From Pezicula radicicola (Eukaryota; Ascomycota; Leotiomycetes; Helotiales; Dermateaceae): a stretch of DNA of 64,000 nucleotides. Where the stretch lies: contig PDUO01000028.1 of NCBI GenBank assembly GCA_003008705.1, positions 751,214 through 815,213 of the forward strand, given 5' to 3'. This document shows, one piece after another, positions 60,737-64,000 of the stretch (the first letter of the stretch is position 1; every line of letters starts with the position of its first letter). Position numbers and translations under genes: made by a program. Under the pieces are notes generated by a model that was not told the origin of the DNA, made no database searches, and worked only from the letters and a program-made list of their open reading frames with translations.

Positions 60737-61070
60737 ATGGCTTCATCAATCACAAAGGAGTTTGGTCCGGACTCTTCACCAAGCACAGGAAAACTCCTGA
60801 GCTATCTTCGAGATATTAGAAATATTGGGTTCGTGCAAAGTCTGGGTTAGTATGTCTCCGCCGAGCAATAGCTGGCGCTTATTACGATTAGAACGGTATA
60901 TACCAGAACAAAACATCTTGAAGAAATTGACTTCTCTTTCCACCCAGCTCCTGGCTTTTGGATACAGTCGTGAAGCTGAGACCCTGAATGATGTCTACTC
61001 ACTCAGTATCCTTCCAACCGACTTTGGTGGGCTCGGGCTTTCACCAGATGCAAAAGTGAGCCCAATATAG
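60737..61070 (+). pseudogene. Apparently decayed 5' coding part of the aconitase-type gene
   Basis: ATG at 60737 opens MASSITKEFGPDSSPSTGKL, which ends at TAG 60848-60850. The same frame continues in protein-like fashion (LALITIRTVYTRTKHLEEID, then FSFHPAPGFW) after a further TAG. The frame then shifts to one with ILPTDFGGLGLSPDAKVSPI and stops at TAG 61068-61070, immediately before [15 protein letters not shown] of the intact aconitase domain in the same frame. The TAG codons fit CAG-to-TAG change. I see no intron of acceptable length that removes them all. Either this is the damaged N-terminus of the downstream gene or the remains of a separate gene. Confidence 0.5.
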
Positions 61071-63563
61071 GAGGCCGAAGTCCTCTTCTTGACATCTGCT
61101 TGGCTGGAATCATTGAATTCTGCGGACAGAGCCAAAATTCCTCCTCGTCCGCTTAAAGCTCGACCGGAGAATAGAAGGGGAATGACATTAAGTGAGAAGA
61201 TATTTGCAGCGCATGATATAGAGCGCAGGGGTGAGCTCAAGCCCGGTGATATGGTAAGAGTGGATGTAGATTGGATCATGGCCTCTGAGCTATCGTGGGG
61301 AGTGAGTCAGGCCCTGATAATGCAAACTGATGCCCCCTCTGACTTCCATAGGGTATGGAGAATACGTACAACTCGCTAGGAAGGCCAGGTATATTTCGCA
61401 ACGACAGATTCTGGCTCGCTGGGGATCATGTGGTAGATCCGCGCATCAAAGAGCACCCCAAGGTTAAATCTCTTGTGGCCGCCAGCGAGAGAGCTCGAGA
61501 AGGTTTTCGCATGACTGAGTATCAAGGGATGAACGTAAGTGACTAAGTACTTAGCATGTCTTCAAACCGACAAGCCTAACGTTCATAGTATACCATCATG
61601 CATACAGAATTCTTCCGGGAACGCGCGCAGCCTGGAATGTTAATTATTGGATCTGATTCTCACACTTGCTCTGCCGGATCCCTTGGTTGTCTGGCAATTG
61701 GGCTTGGTGTAGCCGATGTCACCATACCGTTGATTACGGGAGAAACTTGGTTCAAGGTTCCAGAAAGCGTCAACATCCGACTAATCAACGAACCTAGGCC
61801 TGGAATTGGAGGAAAGGATACTATCCTGTATATTTTGAAGGAATTGAAAAGAAACACCGTAGCATCAGACAGAGTCGTTGAGTTCACTGGCCCTGGTGTA
61901 CAACATCTGTCATGCGATGCTCGATTTGCAATTACAAATATGACCACGGTGAGTCCGTCTATCACCCAATCGCATAGGTCTAATGCATGAAAGGAATTTG
62001 GAGGGATAACTGGAATATTCGTCCCTGATCAAGTGGCTTACGATTTTGTCAATCACCGGAAACTATCGCGGCACAAGAAGAATGCGACATATTTCCGTCC
62101 AGATGAAGATGCTCAGTATGCTTCGACGCATGTAATCGATCTTGCTCAGGTAGAATCTTTTGTTGCATTATACCCTAGTCCGGATAATGTTGTTCCTGTG
62201 AGCAAGGTCGAGGGTACTCATCTGGACGGATGTTTCATCGGGGCTTGTACTACCGCGGAGGAAGATCTCATCATTGGCGCTATGGTTCTTGAGGCTGGGA
62301 TGAACAAAGGGCTGATGCCCGTAAAAGAAGGGAAAAGGCGGATCATACCAGGCTCCCTACCTATTCTCAACCGATTGAAAGAATTGAGATTTACAGATAT
62401 TTACGAGAAAGCTGGCTTTAATATTGGAGTTCCTGGTTGTAGTTACTGCATTGGAATGGGAGCAGATAAAGCTGGCGTGGGAGAAGTCTGGATATCTTCC
62501 CAGAATAGGAACTTCGAGAATCGTATGGGAACAGGTACGCCCAATACAAAGATACCCCCATATTCCACCAAGCTTGCTAGGCTTGTGTAATAATGAGGAT
62601 CAAACTGAACTGACAGGCACTGCCAGGCTCCATCGGAAACCTTGGATCTGCAGCCACCGTCGCGGCCTCTTCCTTCACGATGAAGATGACGGATCCAAAA
62701 CCTTTCCTTGATAGCATTGATCCTAATCGTCTGAGGGACATCCTTGGCCATCGTTCCGAGGCAGCTTCAACGAAGGGTGTTGAATATGTTGAGCCTAGCC
62801 CTGACCCAGTCGATGGGAGGAGATCCGCGATTCCAGTATCAGTTGCATCATCTGGGTCGCGCTCAGCAAACCTAGGAGGCCCCATCACCGAGCCAAGCGG
62901 TAAATCTTCATCTACAGATATTCGGCAAGGCAAAATACAACGACTGGGAGACTTCATTGACACCGATGCAGTAAGTTTCTCTGTCGCCCCTGCCAAGTGC
63001 ACTGCCTCCAATGCTTATTATTGGCGCAGCTTGCCCCGTCCGAGAGCCTGACCTCGTGTAAAACTAACGAAGAGTTTGGCGCGTATTGCCTTAAACATAC
63101 ACATCCCGAGTTTCGCTCTCGCGCAAAAGAGGGATATAATGTTGTGGTGGCCGGCACTGCATTCGGTTGTGGCAGTTCTCGTGAAAATGCTGTTTCGGCC
63201 TTGCTCGGCGCAGGCATAATCTGCGTGATCGCCAAGTCGTTCGCATTCATATATGGCCGCAATCAGCCCAATCTGGGCCTGCTGGGCATCAACATCGTCG
63301 ATGAGAGCTTCTATGAAGCAGCGGTTGACGGCGAGGAAATTATCATCGATCTGGAGGCGCTGAGAGTGTGTGTGGCGGGACAGGAATGGGGATTCGAGTT
63401 AAGTGCGATGGAGAGGGAGTTGATCGAGGTTGGTGGGATCGATGGCGCGTTTAAGAGATTTGGGAAGAGGCTATTCAAGGCGATGTGCGAGCCAAAGGGG
63501 ACGACGGTAGGAAAGCAGCAGCTGGAGGGGAATTGCGCGAGCGTCGAAGAGCTTCAATGGTAG
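61071..63563 (+). CDS. Aconitase/isopropylmalate-dehydratase family hydro-lyase, large and small domains fused
   Basis: Six exons join in phase: 61071-61301, 61352-61534, 61589-61948, 61994-62534, 62627-62970 and 63030-63563. The large-subunit part has [34 protein letters not shown] and SHTC (first Fe-S Cys), [10 protein letters not shown] (second), and [12 protein letters not shown] (third and fourth). The swivel part has [33 protein letters not shown] and [16 protein letters not shown]. Both halves match LeuC/LeuD-like or dimethylmalate-dehydratase-like enzymes, fused in one chain, that shift a hydroxyl by dehydration and rehydration around a 4Fe-4S cluster. With PrpD and the PrpB-like lyase next door, it probably acts on an alkylated tricarboxylate or malate. 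The start codon is unresolved because an in-frame TAG directly precedes 61071 (see the preceding entry), so function is uncertain despite an intact core. Confidence 0.85.
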
Positions 63564-64000
63564 GTACTTCGTAGATGCAAATTGTATGCTTAGGTAATTA
63601 GGAATTGCAATTCATTTAGCAAGGCAGAAGGAACATAAGGCAATGAATGATGAAAGAACAATTTCCGTACAAGTCGTGGAGTTGAGGAGGAGAAGTAGTT
63701 TAGAAGAAAGAAAGAAGTTGACAAGAACACTTTTCTGGGAGCCAATAGGAAGACTTCGGCCGGAACAACAAATTGGAGGAGGACGACATCGACGACACGC
63801 ATCCAACTTTCCTACCCATCAATGCTCATCAATATTACTAATGAGATTTCTTCTATCGACATATATACATGTTTGCCCCTTTCTACTCTATGTTCACGTA
63901 CGCTTCTCAACGAGCTGATTCTGGCATCTGCCTGAAGTGGGATGGATAACCACTGGATTTTATAGCAGGTTATTGCTCAACAATTGGTCCTCTATTTCGA
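63564..64000. other. 3' flank and window end
   Basis: Downstream region of the aconitase-type gene. No feature supported; a polyadenylation region is expected here. Confidence 0.4.

Noticed and set aside
61056..61070. 15-nt intron (GTGAGC to TAG) to remove the in-frame TAG before the aconitase domain
   Set aside because: Far below the minimum length for spliceosomal introns; the other introns here are 45 nt or longer.
1..64000. CRISPR arrays, rRNA genes, intact transposase or reverse transcriptase genes
   Set aside because: None seen; the regular repeats present are short tandem arrays and MITEs, and the sequence is eukaryotic.

Overview
This window is nuclear DNA from a filamentous ascomycete (Pezizomycotina). 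Genes are split by short introns (about 45-110 nt) with GTRNGT donors, CTRAY-type branch sites and YAG acceptors. The gene set is typical of the group: a velvet regulator, PTH11/SAT4-type rhodopsin-domain membrane proteins, hybrid histidine kinases, a DUF3405 protein and a HeLo-like/pseudokinase protein. A leotiomycete is a reasonable guess, but the sequence alone does not prove it. A run of 10 Ns (19690-19699) marks an assembly gap.

The window alternates between gene blocks of balanced composition and AT-rich, TpA-rich blocks with almost no coding potential (about 2.1-5.5, 12.1-17.7, 46.5-50.6 and parts of 52-57 kb). Several relics carry lesions that fit C-to-T or G-to-A change, as expected from repeat-induced point mutation (RIP) or a similar process.

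Layout, left to right: the 3' end of an acyl-CoA delta-9 desaturase (cytochrome b5 tail); a collapsed hybrid histidine kinase pseudogene (604-2107); an AT-rich desert; an MFS transporter (5910-7409); a DUF3405 membrane-anchored protein (9759-12064); a second AT-rich desert holding an old diverged repeat; a malic enzyme (20401-22734); a full-length hybrid histidine kinase with two in-frame TAA codons and a MITE in one intron (24227-28385); another MITE-like element; an NRPS condensation-domain relic (29575-30291); a large HeLo-like/pseudokinase/trypsin-like protease gene on the minus strand (31187-34891); arginyl-tRNA synthetase with an apparent dual start (35764-37995); a velvet-domain gene with an unresolved 5' end (39173-39747); a long gene-poor tract with a third MITE copy (47877-48018); two neighbouring rhodopsin-domain genes (50680-52226 and 53193-54625); a small secreted cysteine-containing protein (55141-55866); and a metabolic cluster at the right end.

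That cluster holds a PrpD/MmgE dehydratase (57100-58631), a short PrpB/PEP-mutase-type lyase (59282-60308) and a divergently transcribed fused aconitase/isopropylmalate-dehydratase-type protein (about 60737-63563). Together they could dehydrate, rehydrate and cleave an alkylcitrate or alkylmalate, as in the methylcitrate route. The aconitase 5' end appears damaged.

The least familiar object is the HeLo-like-pseudokinase-trypsin fusion. Its kinase motifs are degenerate, while a plausible His-Asp-Ser protease triad is intact.
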